Shown here piece by piece: positions 1 to 8,869 of a stretch of 61,236 bases of DNA (positions are counted from its first letter, which is position 1; the number at the start of each line of letters is the position of its first letter). Source of the stretch: Chlorobium sp. Lineage in GTDB: Bacteria > Bacteroidota > Chlorobiia > Chlorobiales > Chlorobiaceae. The position numbers and the translations under genes were made by a program. Under the pieces are notes generated by a model that searched no databases, was not told where the DNA came from, and was given only the letters and a program-made list of their open reading frames with translations. The stretch lies in assembly GCA_028282595.1 (NCBI GenBank), contig JANQHQ010000038.1, positions 1 to 61,236 of the forward strand. The letters are read 5' to 3'.

Positions 1-126
1 GTGTCCCGATCGCATCGGGATAAACTTCAAAACCGGAGTCCCGACAGGTCGGGATGAGGATTTCGATCCCGACAAAGTCGGGACAACGAAGCAATTGAAG
101 CGCGGAATAAATACATAGAGGTGCCC
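1..126 (+). mobile_element. MITE copy A, right part (cut by window edge)
   Basis: This is the right portion of a short repeat seen several times in the window (523-666, 17680-17827, 24738-24880, 49640-49788). It ends in the shared terminus ATAGAGGTGCCC at 115-126 and contains the internal palindromes TCCCGAC..GTCGGGA found in other copies. The left end lies outside the window. No coding capacity is seen. Confidence 0.75.
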
Positions 127-522
127 TAATAAGCTGTTGATTCGTTGGTTAAAGAGTGCTTTCAGGCAAGCTTGTACTTCAGCAAACGCAACGTCGCTCC
201 GCAGATTCCGGAAAGTATGCAATCGGTTTCCGGTTTGTATGTTCACGAACCCGAATAACGATTCGGGTGCAGAGTGGATTAACGATAATTAAAAAAAATA
301 TACCGTATGGTATGCAATGTTGCAAAAAGAAAAGTTTTATATATCTCTCTTATTAAGATGTTGTATAGATTAGTCTTACGTTAGATGCCTCTCTCCGTGG
401 ATATGATCTTTTCCGTCATAGGGAATAGTAACAATTGTTATATGTTATGGTAACAATTGTTATGTATTTTTATATATAACTATATAGGTGTTCAATGATT
501 GAGATATATGGGCATCACTGTT
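127..522. other. AT-rich intergenic stretch, no convincing gene
   Basis: This stretch between two MITE copies is much more AT-rich than the surrounding genes. A 66-codon open frame (156-356) has no recognisable family, no good ribosome-binding site and runs into a low-complexity AT tract, so I do not call it. The notable content is the twin palindrome at 429-462. Confidence 0.6.
429..462. promoter_or_regulatory. Twin 12-bp perfect palindromes (possible operator)
   Basis: TAACAATTGTTA occurs twice, at 429-440 and 451-462, with identical bases and start points 22 bp apart, about two helical turns. Such spacing is typical of cooperative dimer binding by a repressor or activator, which is an inference. 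The nearest downstream gene is nqrA at 915, but a MITE and a half-MITE now lie between. A related AACAATTGTT overlaps the upstream side of moaC at 12286-12295. Confidence 0.45.
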
Positions 523-666
523 GGGCGCCTCTATGTAATTGTCGTGGGTGAGCTGAAGACAAGGCGGACGGAGCACAGAAACCGGAGTCCCGACACGTCG
601 GGATGAGGATTTCGAGCACCGACCAACGAAGTATTCGGGTCGCGCAACAAATTAATAGAGGTGCCC
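523..666 (+). mobile_element. MITE copy B, complete, 4-bp target duplication
   Basis: This 144-bp element starts GGGCGCCTCTATG and ends ATAGAGGTGCCC, so its termini are inverted repeats with one mismatch. It is flanked by TGTT on both sides (519-522 and 667-670), a 4-bp target-site duplication. It contains the GTCCCGACACGTCGGGAT hairpin common to the family and encodes no protein. Confidence 0.8.
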
Positions 667-763
667 TGTTTATTTGTTCTGCAGTTCAATTGCATTGTTG
701 TCCCGACACGTCGGGACTCCGTTCGCCTTGCTTTTGAACCGTTCACGACAAATAGAGGTGCCC
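667..763 (+). mobile_element. MITE copy C, left end missing, abuts copy B
   Basis: The segment directly after copy B shares the internal family sequence, including GTCCCGACACGTCGGGACTCCG, and ends in AATAGAGGTGCCC at 751-763, but its left terminus is absent. It looks like a truncated or nested copy, so the nqr upstream region carries MITE sequence twice in tandem. Confidence 0.6.
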
Positions 764-847
764 GTATGGCTTGCCTGTGCCGGGGAGCGGCGTGTCGCAA
801 TGCGGGGTTTTTTTGTGCGGGTGGAAATTTTTTCCGGGCTCCGCCGG

Positions 848-877
848 TTGCTGTTGAGCGGCGAAACTGTTTATTTT
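848..877 (+). promoter_or_regulatory. Candidate sigma-70 type promoter for nqr
   Basis: TTGCTG (848-853) is followed 17-18 bp later by TTATTTT (871-877), 38 bp before the nqrA ATG. It lies in a unique segment between the MITE copies and nqrA. The match is modest and no transcription data are available here. Confidence 0.35.
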
Positions 878-914
878 AAGGCAGTGCGACCGTTCACGGA
901 ATCACCCTCACCAT

Positions 915-2270
915 ATGGCAGTTATCCGAGTCAGAAAAGGTCACGACATTCCGCTTGCGGGCAAGCCGGAAAAGCGGCTTGCCGTCGCGGGCAGGCCTGT
1001 GAGGCTCAAAGTGAGGCCGGCCGATTTCCGGGGGATAAAGCCCGGGATGCTGGTCAAGCGGGGCGACAGGGTCAGGGTCGGCAGTCCGCTCTTCAGGAGC
1101 AAGGCGAATCCCGAAATCCTGGTGACCGCGCCCGGCTCGGGCACGATCGAGTCGATCCTGCTCGGCGAACGGCGGGCGGTCAGGCAAATCGTGATCGATG
1201 TCGACCGGCAGGAGTCTTTCGTGGAGTTCGAGACGTTCAGCGAAGGCGCACTCGAATCACTCTCTCCCGCGAAAATACGCGAGCAGTTGCTCGGTTCGGG
1301 GATGTGGCCGGTTATCAGGCAGCGTCCCTTTTCGATCGTCGCCGATCCGGAATTGCCGCCGAAGGCGGTGTTCGTATCGGCGATGCCGACAGCCCCTTTC
1401 GCACCCGATACGGACTATCTCCTCTCACAGGATTCCACCGGTTTTCGGGCCGGACTGATTCTGCTTCACCGGCTGACCGGCAAACCGGTGCATCTCGTCG
1501 TCCCCGAAAGCATCCCGGACGCTCTCATGCCGGATGCCCCCGGCGTGACGCTTCACCGGTTCAGCGGACCGCATCCGGCGGGTAACGTCGGCATTCACAT
1601 TCACCACATCGCGCCCATAAGGAACCGGGAGGATCGTATCTGGTATCTCTCGCTTCAGGACGTCATGAACGTCGGCCTGCTGTTTCTGAAAGGGCGGCTG
1701 CCGGTCGGGAAAATCGTCACCGTCGGAGGGGAGCCGTTCGAAAAACGGCACTATGTGAAAGTCCGTCAGGGAATGGCGCTCCAGGACCTGCTGGAGGGAA
1801 ACCGCGTAGCCGAGGGTTCGAGACTGATTTCAGGCGACGTGCTCACCGGGCGCGCGTGCGAGCCCGACGAACCCCTCGGGTTCTACCATGAGATCGTCTC
1901 CGCAGTAAGGGAGAAGAAAGGGCGCGATTTCTTCGGGTGGCTTTCCCCCGGTTTCGGGAAGTATTCCGCGTCGAGGCTGTTTCCTCCCCGGTTGAACCGG
2001 AAGAGGACGGTCACTCTGGATACGGCGTTGAACGGTAGCAGAAGGGTTATGGTCCCTTTGGGGAACATCGAGTCCGTGCTGCCCATGGACATCGAGCCGA
2101 CGTGGTTGATCAAGATGATCCTTGCCCGGGACATCGACGAAATGGAAAAGCTTGGGATCTACGAGTGCGATCCGGAGGACTTCGCCCTCTGCTCGTTCGT
2201 CGACGCATCCAAAATGGAGGTTGCCGAGATCGTCCGGGAAGGCCTGGATTTCATTGAAAAGAACGGATAG
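915..2270 (+). CDS. nqrA: Na+-translocating NADH:quinone reductase subunit A
   Basis: NqrA is the cytoplasmic subunit of the six-subunit redox-driven sodium pump that passes electrons from NADH to quinone. The 451-residue product has the usual length and the family N-terminus, with a conserved glycine/proline-rich region near residues 35-75 (KPGMLVKRGDRV..GSPLF). It is the first gene of nqrABCDEF, and nqrB starts 2 bp after its stop. The ATG at 915 is the first good start in frame with the conserved N-terminus. The family assignment is secure from the six-gene order. Confidence 0.95.
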   Translation: MAVIRVRKGHDIPLAGKPEKRLAVAGRPVRLKVRPADFRGIKPGMLVKRGDRVRVGSPLFRSKANPEILVTAPGSGTIESILLGERRAVRQIVIDVDRQESFVEFETFSEGALESLSPAKIREQLLGSGMWPVIRQRPFSIVADPELPPKAVFVSAMPTAPFAPDTDYLLSQDSTGFRAGLILLHRLTGKPVHLVVPESIPDALMPDAPGVTLHRFSGPHPAGNVGIHIHHIAPIRNREDRIWYLSLQDVMNVGLLFLKGRLPVGKIVTVGGEPFEKRHYVKVRQGMALQDLLEGNRVAEGSRLISGDVLTGRACEPDEPLGFYHEIVSAVREKKGRDFFGWLSPGFGKYSASRLFPPRLNRKRTVTLDTALNGSRRVMVPLGNIESVLPMDIEPTWLIKMILARDIDEMEKLGIYECDPEDFALCSFVDASKMEVAEIVREGLDFIEKNG

Positions 2271-2272
2271 GC

Positions 2273-3427
2273 ATGCGCGGATTACGAGAGCTTCTCGACA
2301 GGATCGAGCCGCAGTTCAGCGAAGGAGGCCGTTTGAGCCGGTTCGCTCCCGTCTACGAGATGATCGATACGATTTTCTACGTGCCGGGTTTCAGGACCAC
2401 CGTCGCCCCTCACGTCAGGGACGCCGTGGACATGAAGCGTTCGATGTTCACGGTGATCGTGGCGCTCCTGCCCGCGTTGCTTTTCGGAATCTACAACACG
2501 GGTTACCAGGTCGATCCGCAAGCGGGTTTCGTCCCGAACGTTCTGACGGGGCTCGGGGCGGTGCTGCCGCTCGTGCTGGTTTCCTACGCTGTCGGTGGTT
2601 GCTGGGAGCTGCTTTTCGCCATAGTCCGCCGACACGACGTCAACGAGGGTTTTCTCGTGACCGGTCTGCTCCTGCCCATGATCCTGCCGCCCGGGGTTCC
2701 TCTCTGGATGGTTGCAATGGGGATATCGTTCGGCATCGTTATCGGTAAGGAGGTTACCGGAGGCACCGGATACAACATCTTCAATCCCGCGCTGGTGGCG
2801 CGTGCATTTATCTTTTTCGCCTATCCGGGAGAGATGTCGGGCGATGCCGTATGGTCGCTCGCGGACGAAATGACGGCGGCGACGCCGCTTGCGGCGGCTT
2901 CGGCGGTCGACGGAGCCGATGCGGGCGCGCTCGTTTCCGGAGCGGGTTACACCGTCTGGCAGATGGCTGTCGGGCTCGTTCCCGGATCGGTCGGCGGCAC
3001 GTCCACCGTTGCCGTTCTTCTGGGAGGTGCGCTGCTTGTCGCTACTCGAATCGCGAACTGGAGAATCATGGCGGGCGGCCTGGCCGGCATGACCGTTACC
3101 GCTCTTCTGGCGAACGCCGTCGCTCCGTCGTCCGCGAACACGATGCTTTCGCTCTCCCCGCTCCACCATCTCGTGATGGGCGGTTTCGCTTTCGGGATCG
3201 TCTTCATGGCGACGGACCCGGTAAGCGCCGCCCAGACCCGGACGGGGCGTTGGATCTACGGTATTCTCATCGGAACCCTGACCGTCATGATCCGCGTGCT
3301 GAACCAGGCGTTCGTCGAAGGAATCATGCTGTCGATTCTGCTCGGTAACGCGTTCGCGCCGATGATCGATTACTTTGTGCTCCGGCGCAATATCGCAAGA
3401 AGACAGAGAGCCTATGCGCGGCAGTAA
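2273..3427 (+). CDS. nqrB: Na+-translocating NADH:quinone reductase subunit B
   Basis: NqrB is a large membrane subunit carrying covalent FMN and riboflavin. The product has 384 residues with about ten hydrophobic segments and the signature GTGYNIFNPALVARAFI near residues 162-178. The covalent FMN site is normally a threonine in an [S/T]xAT motif followed by a leucine. The best match here is TAATPL, with the acceptor predicted at Thr204. No typical DGxSGAT string is present, so this alignment is an inference. It lies 2 bp after nqrA and overlaps nqrC by 14 bp, so the genes are translationally linked. Confidence 0.95.
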   Translation: MRGLRELLDRIEPQFSEGGRLSRFAPVYEMIDTIFYVPGFRTTVAPHVRDAVDMKRSMFTVIVALLPALLFGIYNTGYQVDPQAGFVPNVLTGLGAVLPLVLVSYAVGGCWELLFAIVRRHDVNEGFLVTGLLLPMILPPGVPLWMVAMGISFGIVIGKEVTGGTGYNIFNPALVARAFIFFAYPGEMSGDAVWSLADEMTAATPLAAASAVDGADAGALVSGAGYTVWQMAVGLVPGSVGGTSTVAVLLGGALLVATRIANWRIMAGGLAGMTVTALLANAVAPSSANTMLSLSPLHHLVMGGFAFGIVFMATDPVSAAQTRTGRWIYGILIGTLTVMIRVLNQAFVEGIMLSILLGNAFAPMIDYFVLRRNIARRQRAYARQ

Positions 3428-4043
3428 CAGCTACACATACCTGTTCGTGGTGACGATGGCGGTGCTGAGTGCGCTTTTGCTTTCTCTCCTGAAAATCAGC
3501 TTTCAGGATCGCGTGGAGTTCAACAGGGCGCTCGATACGAAGAAAAATATCCTGAAGGCGGCCGGCGTCCTGGAGCGGGACATGCAGGCGATGGAGATCG
3601 AAGAGCTCTACTCGTCGAGGTTCGAAAAACGCGTGCTCAGGGACGACGAAGGCGTCGAGCGCACCTACTACGTGATCGGTTCGCCGGTCAAACCCGAGGG
3701 ATATGTTTTCCCCATATCGGGCAAGGGCGTGTGGTCTACAATCAACGGTTTCATCGCCCTCGAACCCGACAGGAACACCGTCAGGGGCATAACGTTTTAC
3801 GATCACGGGGAAACGCCCGGCCTCGGCGGCGAGATCGAGAAGGATTTCTTCACGGAACAATTCGCGGGAAAGAAGATTTTCAGGGACGGGGAGCTGGTTT
3901 CGATCACCATCGCGAAGGGACAGGCTCCGGAAAAGGACGAGCATACGGTCGACGGCATCAGCGGTGCCTCGCTGACCACGAACGGCATCAACAGTTTCCT
4001 GCGGGAGGACCTGACGGGTTACCTGACGGTGCTCGAACGGTAA
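3414..4043 (+). CDS. nqrC: Na+-translocating NADH:quinone reductase subunit C
   Basis: NqrC is a single-span, periplasm-facing subunit that carries FMN on a hydroxyl residue attached by ApbE. The 209-residue product has one N-terminal membrane helix (about residues 8-27) followed by an FMN-binding domain. The usual flavinylation string is SGAT, but here it reads DGISGASLTT, so the acceptor position is Ser186 instead of threonine. The start at 3414, inside the end of nqrB, is preferred over an upstream in-frame ATG at 3375 that would extend into non-homologous sequence. No apbE gene lies in the window. Confidence 0.93.
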   Translation: MRGSNSYTYLFVVTMAVLSALLLSLLKISFQDRVEFNRALDTKKNILKAAGVLERDMQAMEIEELYSSRFEKRVLRDDEGVERTYYVIGSPVKPEGYVFPISGKGVWSTINGFIALEPDRNTVRGITFYDHGETPGLGGEIEKDFFTEQFAGKKIFRDGELVSITIAKGQAPEKDEHTVDGISGASLTTNGINSFLREDLTGYLTVLER

Positions 4044-4065
4044 GCGGATTACAGAACAGGAGAAC

Positions 4066-4695
4066 ATGGCCAGGAAAAACGGTTTGAAGACGCTCTCAAC
4101 GCCGCTCGGCGAGGACAACCCGATCACCCGGCAGGTGCTCGGCATCTGTTCCGCGCTCGCCGTGACCGTCAAGATGGATACGGCGCTCGTCATGTCGTTC
4201 GCGCTGATTTTCGTGCTTGTCGGATCGAACGTCATCGTTTCGCTCCTGCGCACCCTTATTCCCTCACGGGTGCGGATCATCGTCATGCTGACCGTCATCG
4301 CAACGCTGGTCATCGTGATCGATCAGTTCCTCAAGGCGTTTCTGTTCGATATCAGCAAGCAGTTGAGCATTTTCGTGGGGCTTATCATTACCAACTGCAT
4401 CGTTCTCGGCCGGGCGGAAGCGTTCGCCATGAAGAACGGTCCGGTCGAATCCGCCCTCGACGGTCTCGGAAACGGTCTGGGCTACGGTCTCGTGCTCATG
4501 CTGGTTTCCGCGGGAAGAGAGCTGTTCGGAAGCGGTTCGCTGCTCGGAATGCAGGTCGTTCCCGATTTTCTCTACGTCGAGAACGGCGGATGGTACGTCA
4601 ACAACGGTCTGATGGTGCTGGCTCCGGGCGCTTTCATCATTCTCGGGCTTCTGATATGGTTGCAGAGAACGTTAACCCGTTACACGGAGGAGTAG
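4066..4695 (+). CDS. nqrD: Na+-translocating NADH:quinone reductase subunit D
   Basis: NqrD is one of two homologous six-helix membrane subunits that bind an intramembrane iron or [2Fe-2S] centre together with NqrE. The 209-residue protein carries the conserved cysteines in GICSALAVT (N-terminal) and ITNCIVLGRAEAFA (middle). It follows nqrC by 22 bp and ends directly against the nqrE ATG. Confidence 0.95.
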   Translation: MARKNGLKTLSTPLGEDNPITRQVLGICSALAVTVKMDTALVMSFALIFVLVGSNVIVSLLRTLIPSRVRIIVMLTVIATLVIVIDQFLKAFLFDISKQLSIFVGLIITNCIVLGRAEAFAMKNGPVESALDGLGNGLGYGLVLMLVSAGRELFGSGSLLGMQVVPDFLYVENGGWYVNNGLMVLAPGAFIILGLLIWLQRTLTRYTEE

Positions 4696-5322
4696 ATGGA
4701 AGCACTGCCGCACTATCTGAGCCTGGCGGTCGAGACGATCTTCATCAAGAACATCCTCCTGGCCTACTTCCTCGGGATGTGTTCGTTTCTGGCGATCTCC
4801 AAGAAGGTGGAGACCTCTATCGGGCTCGGCTTCGCGGTCGTTTTCGTCAACGGGATCACCGCACCCGCGAACTGGATGATCCACGAGTATCTGCTGAGGC
4901 CCGGCGCGCTTGTCTGGACAGGGATCGCCGGCATGGAGGTCGTCGATCTGAGCTTTCTGTCGTTCATCGTCTTCATCGCCACGATCGCCGCAATGGTCCA
5001 GCTCGTCGAGATGGTACTCGACAGGGTGAGCCCCACGCTCTATCAGTCGCTCGGCATTTTCCTGCCGCTCATAGCGGTCAACTGCGCCATACTCGGCTCG
5101 TCGCTGTTCATGGTGGAGCGCGAGTACGATCTTCTGGAATCATCGGTGTTCGGTGTGAGCGCCGGGCTCGGTTTTTTTCTCGCCATCACGACGCTGGCGA
5201 CCATGCGTTACAAACTGAAATATTCCGACGTTCCGAAAGGACTTCGCGGCCTGGGCATCGCCATGCTCCTTACGGGCCTTATTTCCATGGCCTACATGTC
5301 CTTTTCCGGTATAAATCTCTAA
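4696..5322 (+). CDS. nqrE: Na+-translocating NADH:quinone reductase subunit E
   Basis: This is the second of the paired membrane subunits that sandwich the intramembrane Fe centre. The 208-residue protein shows the conserved cysteines in FLGMCSFLAIS and VNCAILGSSLF and about six hydrophobic helices. Its ATG immediately follows the nqrD stop codon, so the two are probably translated in a coupled way and in equal amounts. Confidence 0.95.
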   Translation: MEALPHYLSLAVETIFIKNILLAYFLGMCSFLAISKKVETSIGLGFAVVFVNGITAPANWMIHEYLLRPGALVWTGIAGMEVVDLSFLSFIVFIATIAAMVQLVEMVLDRVSPTLYQSLGIFLPLIAVNCAILGSSLFMVEREYDLLESSVFGVSAGLGFFLAITTLATMRYKLKYSDVPKGLRGLGIAMLLTGLISMAYMSFSGINL

Positions 5323-5343
5323 CCGCTCTAAAGACTCTGCCCA

Positions 5344-6573
5344 ATGCTCGTTGCACTCTCGGCGGTGCTGGTTTTCACGGCGGTCGTCGTTCTGCTTGTT
5401 CTGGTACTGAATCTCGCCGCAGCGCAACTGCTGCCGGGTGGGACGGTCACGATCACCATAAACGACGAAGAGGATAAAAACCTGAGCGTCCGGCCGGGGC
5501 GCACCCTGCTCTCCACCCTTTCCGACGAGAAGATCTTCATTCCGTCGGCATGCGGGGGCGGGGGGACCTGCGGCATGTGCAAATGCAGGATTCCGGAGGG
5601 AGGCGGGCAGGTGCTGCCGACCGAGCTGAGCCATGTCTCCCGCGCCGAGGTGAAAGAGGACGTGAGGCTCTCCTGCCAGGTAAAAGTCAGGCAGGACATG
5701 AAGATTTTCGTACCGGAGGAGATTTTCAATATCCGGCAGTGGGAGTGCAGGGTTCGCTCGAATCGCAACGTGGCGACCTTCATCAAGGAGCTCGTGCTCG
5801 AACTTCCGGAAAACGAGGTTCTCGCCTTCAAGGCGGGGGGCTATATCCAGATCGATATTCCCAGGTACGAGCGGATCGGCTTTTCCGGCTTCGACATCGA
5901 GAAAGAGTACCGTTCCGACTGGGACAAATTCAACATGTGGCAGCTCGCAGGACACAACGGCGAAGAGACCTTCAGGGCTTATTCCATGGCGAATCATCCG
6001 GCGGAAGGCAATATCGTCATGCTCAACGTGCGGATAGCCACTCCTGCGCCGAAAGAGTGGGAGAGCGCTCCTCCCGGAGTCGGTTCCACCTACATTTTCA
6101 ACCTCAAGCCGGGCGACAAGGTCAGGATTTCCGGGCCTTACGGCGAGTTCTTCATTCGCGACACGGAGCGGGAGATGGTCTACATCGGCGGCGGAGCCGG
6201 CATGGCGCCGATGCGTTCGCACCTGTTTCACCTGTTCAGGACGCTGAAAACCGGCCGGAAAGTTTCTTTCTGGTACGGAGCGCGGTCCAGGAAAGAGATG
6301 TTCTACGACGAGGAATTCCAGGAAATCGCGGCCGAGTTTCCCAATTTCAGTTACAATGTCGCGCTGTCGGAACCGGAGGCGGAAGACGGATGGAACGGTC
6401 CGACCGGCTTTATTCACAACGTGCTGTATGAGAACTATCTGAAGGACCACGAGGAGCCCGAGGAGATCGAGTACTACATGTGCGGGCCGCCGATCATGGT
6501 TTCTTCGGTCGAGAAAATGCTCTACAGCCTCGGCGTGGAAAAGGAGATGATCTCCTACGACGAGTTCTCCTGA
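5344..6573 (+). CDS. nqrF: Na+-translocating NADH:quinone reductase subunit F
   Basis: NqrF is the entry point for NADH electrons. The 409-residue product has an N-terminal membrane helix (about residues 1-25) and a ferredoxin-type [2Fe-2S] domain with CGGGGTCGMCKC plus a fourth cysteine in RLSCQ. It then has an FAD domain with RAYSMAN and an NADH domain with GGGAGMAPMRSH and MCGPP. All cluster and cofactor motifs are intact. It is the last gene of the operon and ends about 36 bp before the convergent usp gene, and I see no strong hairpin terminator in that gap. Confidence 0.95.
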   Translation: MLVALSAVLVFTAVVVLLVLVLNLAAAQLLPGGTVTITINDEEDKNLSVRPGRTLLSTLSDEKIFIPSACGGGGTCGMCKCRIPEGGGQVLPTELSHVSRAEVKEDVRLSCQVKVRQDMKIFVPEEIFNIRQWECRVRSNRNVATFIKELVLELPENEVLAFKAGGYIQIDIPRYERIGFSGFDIEKEYRSDWDKFNMWQLAGHNGEETFRAYSMANHPAEGNIVMLNVRIATPAPKEWESAPPGVGSTYIFNLKPGDKVRISGPYGEFFIRDTEREMVYIGGGAGMAPMRSHLFHLFRTLKTGRKVSFWYGARSRKEMFYDEEFQEIAAEFPNFSYNVALSEPEAEDGWNGPTGFIHNVLYENYLKDHEEPEEIEYYMCGPPIMVSSVEKMLYSLGVEKEMISYDEFS

Positions 6574-6609
6574 CGAGGAGGCCGACAGGTCGCCGAAGCC
6601 CGCTAACGG

Positions 6610-7119
6610 TCAGTGGGTGTTCTCCGGTCTTTCGCCGGAAGCCTTTGGCGGCACGATGACCACGGGAATGGTCGATTGACGGACCAGGCCGGCGCAGATC
6701 GAGCCCACGAAGAGCTGGTAGAGTGTCTTGTGCCCGTGGGAGCCTGCCGCGATGAGGTCCGCCCCTTCCTTTTCGGCATGTTCGAGAACCATGTTGACCG
6801 GATCGCCGTGGACGATCGAGACCGCCGTTTCGATTCCTTCGTCCTTCAGGCGGTCGGCCATGTCCTGCAGTTCCCGGAATCTCCGGTCGTGCAGGAGAGG
6901 GACCGCGTCGCCTTCCTCGGTCGAGTCCGGTTCGCGGTAGTACTTTCCCGTCCGCTTCTGCCGGGGCTCCGTCGTAGGGTTGAACTCCATGCCGCTGTTG
7001 TCTTCCGGGATGACGTGAAGCAGGATCACGTTTCCGGAAGAGGCGGCGGCGATCTTCTTCGTTGTCCGAATGACGCTTTCGGTCGTGTCCGAGAAGTCGA
7101 GTGCGGCAAGTATCTTCAT
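6610..7119 (-). CDS. UspA-family universal stress protein
   Basis: The 169-residue protein has one Usp fold. It begins MKILAALDFS, with the aspartate typical of ATP-binding members, and carries the nucleotide-binding loop GSHGH followed nine or so residues later by GSICAGLVRQ and a terminal IPVVIVPP strand. An insertion around residues 45-80 is rich in charged residues, which makes it somewhat longer than the usual 140-150 residues. Such proteins bind ATP and accumulate under starvation or redox stress, and the specific role here is unknown. It converges with nqrF. Confidence 0.85.
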   Translation of the reverse strand: MKILAALDFSDTTESVIRTTKKIAAASSGNVILLHVIPEDNSGMEFNPTTEPRQKRTGKYYREPDSTEEGDAVPLLHDRRFRELQDMADRLKDEGIETAVSIVHGDPVNMVLEHAEKEGADLIAAGSHGHKTLYQLFVGSICAGLVRQSTIPVVIVPPKASGERPENTH

Positions 7120-7206
7120 GAGTCATCCTCCTCTGGCTGATCGTTGCCGGTACAGGGAACGGTAAAGCGCCGGGAAAACGGAGCCCGGCGGTCGAAAGAG
7201 AGGCGC

Positions 7207-8343
7207 TTACGGGCCGTCCCGGCGCCGCTCGGCCGACAGTCGACGCTCCGCCCGCCTGCGGGCCTCCGGGTCGTTGACGTTCTCGAGGGTGCAGGTCTCC
7301 TTCAAGGAAAGGTAATGAACCGGCAGCTCTTCGAGAAAAGCCCGGAGTGAATTTTCCCCCGCCGCGTGCCGCATCAAGAGGGGAATCCGGCTTTTCGCTT
7401 CGTAGACCGTGCAGAGCGGTTCGGGTTTTCCGGCGGGCTCCGGTTTCCACGCCGTCGCGAAGGAAAACGGGTTACGCCGTTCGACAAGTGTTTCAAGCAG
7501 GCTTTCCCGGAGGAACGGCAGGTCACAGGCCGCCACAAGCCAGGGATTTCCGGGAAGAAGCCGTTGCGCCGAAAGCAGTCCGCCGAGCGGACCGAGATCG
7601 AGATAGCTGTCGGTGACGAGCGGATAGCCGAGTCCGTGGTAGGCGGCCGTCTGATCGGTGCGGCAGGAAATATAGACCTGCTTGCAGTACTTGAGCAGCA
7701 TGTTCGCCGTGCGGACAAGCTGGTTTTCTCCGTGGTAGGTCAAGAGGGCCTTGTCCTGCCCCATGCGGCGGCTGTGCCCGCCGGCAAGCACCAGCCCCTG
7801 GAGCGCGGTGGTTTCGAGGCGGTCCCGGAGAAACCGCTCGACGAACGACGCGATGGATTCGATGTCGTCCCGCTGAAATACCGGCACGCCGGTCGTATTT
7901 TCCAACGCCGCCGGATCGGGGGCGGCAAGCGCGATAACGTTCGTGACCGCACGGTTTGCAAGCGTATCGGGAATCTTGTGTCCGGCGTCCACCAGCAGCA
8001 CTTTCGGGATCGGAAGTTCCTTCAGCCCCTCGATGAGCAGCAGGTCGAGATGAAGCAGGGACGGTATCGCCGGAAAGGCTCCGGCCGGGAGGCTGGAGAT
8101 GAGCGCCTCTTTTTCCGGGTCCGAGATCATGACGGTTTCGGCTCCCGCGCGCCGCACGACATCCGAGTCCTTGCCCTTGCGGTCGATGTCGAACCGGTGG
8201 CATCCGTGTTTGTAGTAGCCCACCGAATGGCGGCTGCGCAGGAGCGACGTCAGCCGTGAGATCAGGGTGGTTTTACCCGAGCCGGACAGACCGCAGAAGG
8301 CGACTTCGCAGGGGTGGAAGGTGAAAGCGGCCGGGGAGGACAT
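7207..8343 (-). CDS. MobB-MobA fusion (molybdopterin guanine dinucleotide synthesis)
   Basis: The protein of 378 residues joins two molybdenum-cofactor enzymes. Residues 1-170 are MobB-like, a GTPase adaptor with P-loop GLSGSGKTT near residue 18. Residues 182-378 are MobA-like, the guanylyltransferase that converts Mo-molybdopterin to the MGD form, with LVLAGGHSRRMGQDKALL and the DLPF metal-site motif. The usual order when fused is variable, and here MobB comes first. It belongs functionally with the moaA-moaE cluster 2.5 kb away on the opposite strand. Confidence 0.88.
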   Translation of the reverse strand: MSSPAAFTFHPCEVAFCGLSGSGKTTLISRLTSLLRSRHSVGYYKHGCHRFDIDRKGKDSDVVRRAGAETVMISDPEKEALISSLPAGAFPAIPSLLHLDLLLIEGLKELPIPKVLLVDAGHKIPDTLANRAVTNVIALAAPDPAALENTTGVPVFQRDDIESIASFVERFLRDRLETTALQGLVLAGGHSRRMGQDKALLTYHGENQLVRTANMLLKYCKQVYISCRTDQTAAYHGLGYPLVTDSYLDLGPLGGLLSAQRLLPGNPWLVAACDLPFLRESLLETLVERRNPFSFATAWKPEPAGKPEPLCTVYEAKSRIPLLMRHAAGENSLRAFLEELPVHYLSLKETCTLENVNDPEARRRAERRLSAERRRDGP

Positions 8344-8461
8344 GGGTGGAAGAGTTTGGCGCCCGGCCGCGTGGAAAACTTGCCGGCGGGCATCCGCGCC
8401 GCCGGTTTTCCGTCGGACCGTACGCTACGGTTCCGGGGGGAGATGTTTTACCGGAAAAGGG

Positions 8462-8641
8462 CTAAGCCGTCTGGCTGCGCTCCAACTGGTCCTGGAACAG
8501 GATGAACAGGGCTGCGACGACACCGGGAACCCAGAACAGGGCGGTCAAGAGACCCACGAGCATGATCGTTCCCACTTCCTTGTTGAGTACGGCCGCGGGA
8601 GGGCAGATGATGGCGAAGAGCCATTTACGAATGTCAATCAT
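8462..8641 (-). CDS. Pmp3/YqaE-family small membrane peptide
   Basis: A 59-residue reading frame encodes two hydrophobic helices. The first is WLFAIICPPAAVLNKEVG, with the family's PP pair, and the second contains TALFWVPGVVAALFIL, with the family's PG turn. This is the UPF0057/Pmp3 pattern of small proteolipids tied to membrane potential and salt or cold stress. The ATG at 8641 is preceded by GGAGAA at a good distance. It is too short for most ORF thresholds. Confidence 0.8.
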   Translation of the reverse strand: MIDIRKWLFAIICPPAAVLNKEVGTIMLVGLLTALFWVPGVVAALFILFQDQLERSQTA

Positions 8642-8869
8642 TATGATTCTCCTGATTTAACGGTTTATACTTTCGAAATTTAACACTTCTCCACCGAACT
8701 AACAACGCCAAACGCCTTCCTCCGTTCTCCGGAAGAGTGCCACGGCCGTGCTTTTTCTTGCAAATTAAAGGTAAAAGTTTAAATTACTACCCCCCGGCAA
8801 AGAATCCGGAGTTTTCATTGCGGCCGGAAGCGCCGCGGCCCGGACTTTTTAACGAAAACGTGTAACAGC

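Noticed and set aside
2282..3169. 295-codon minus-strand frame opposite nqrB
   Set aside because: It is an arginine-rich shadow frame with no recognisable domain, and nqrB on the plus strand is certain.
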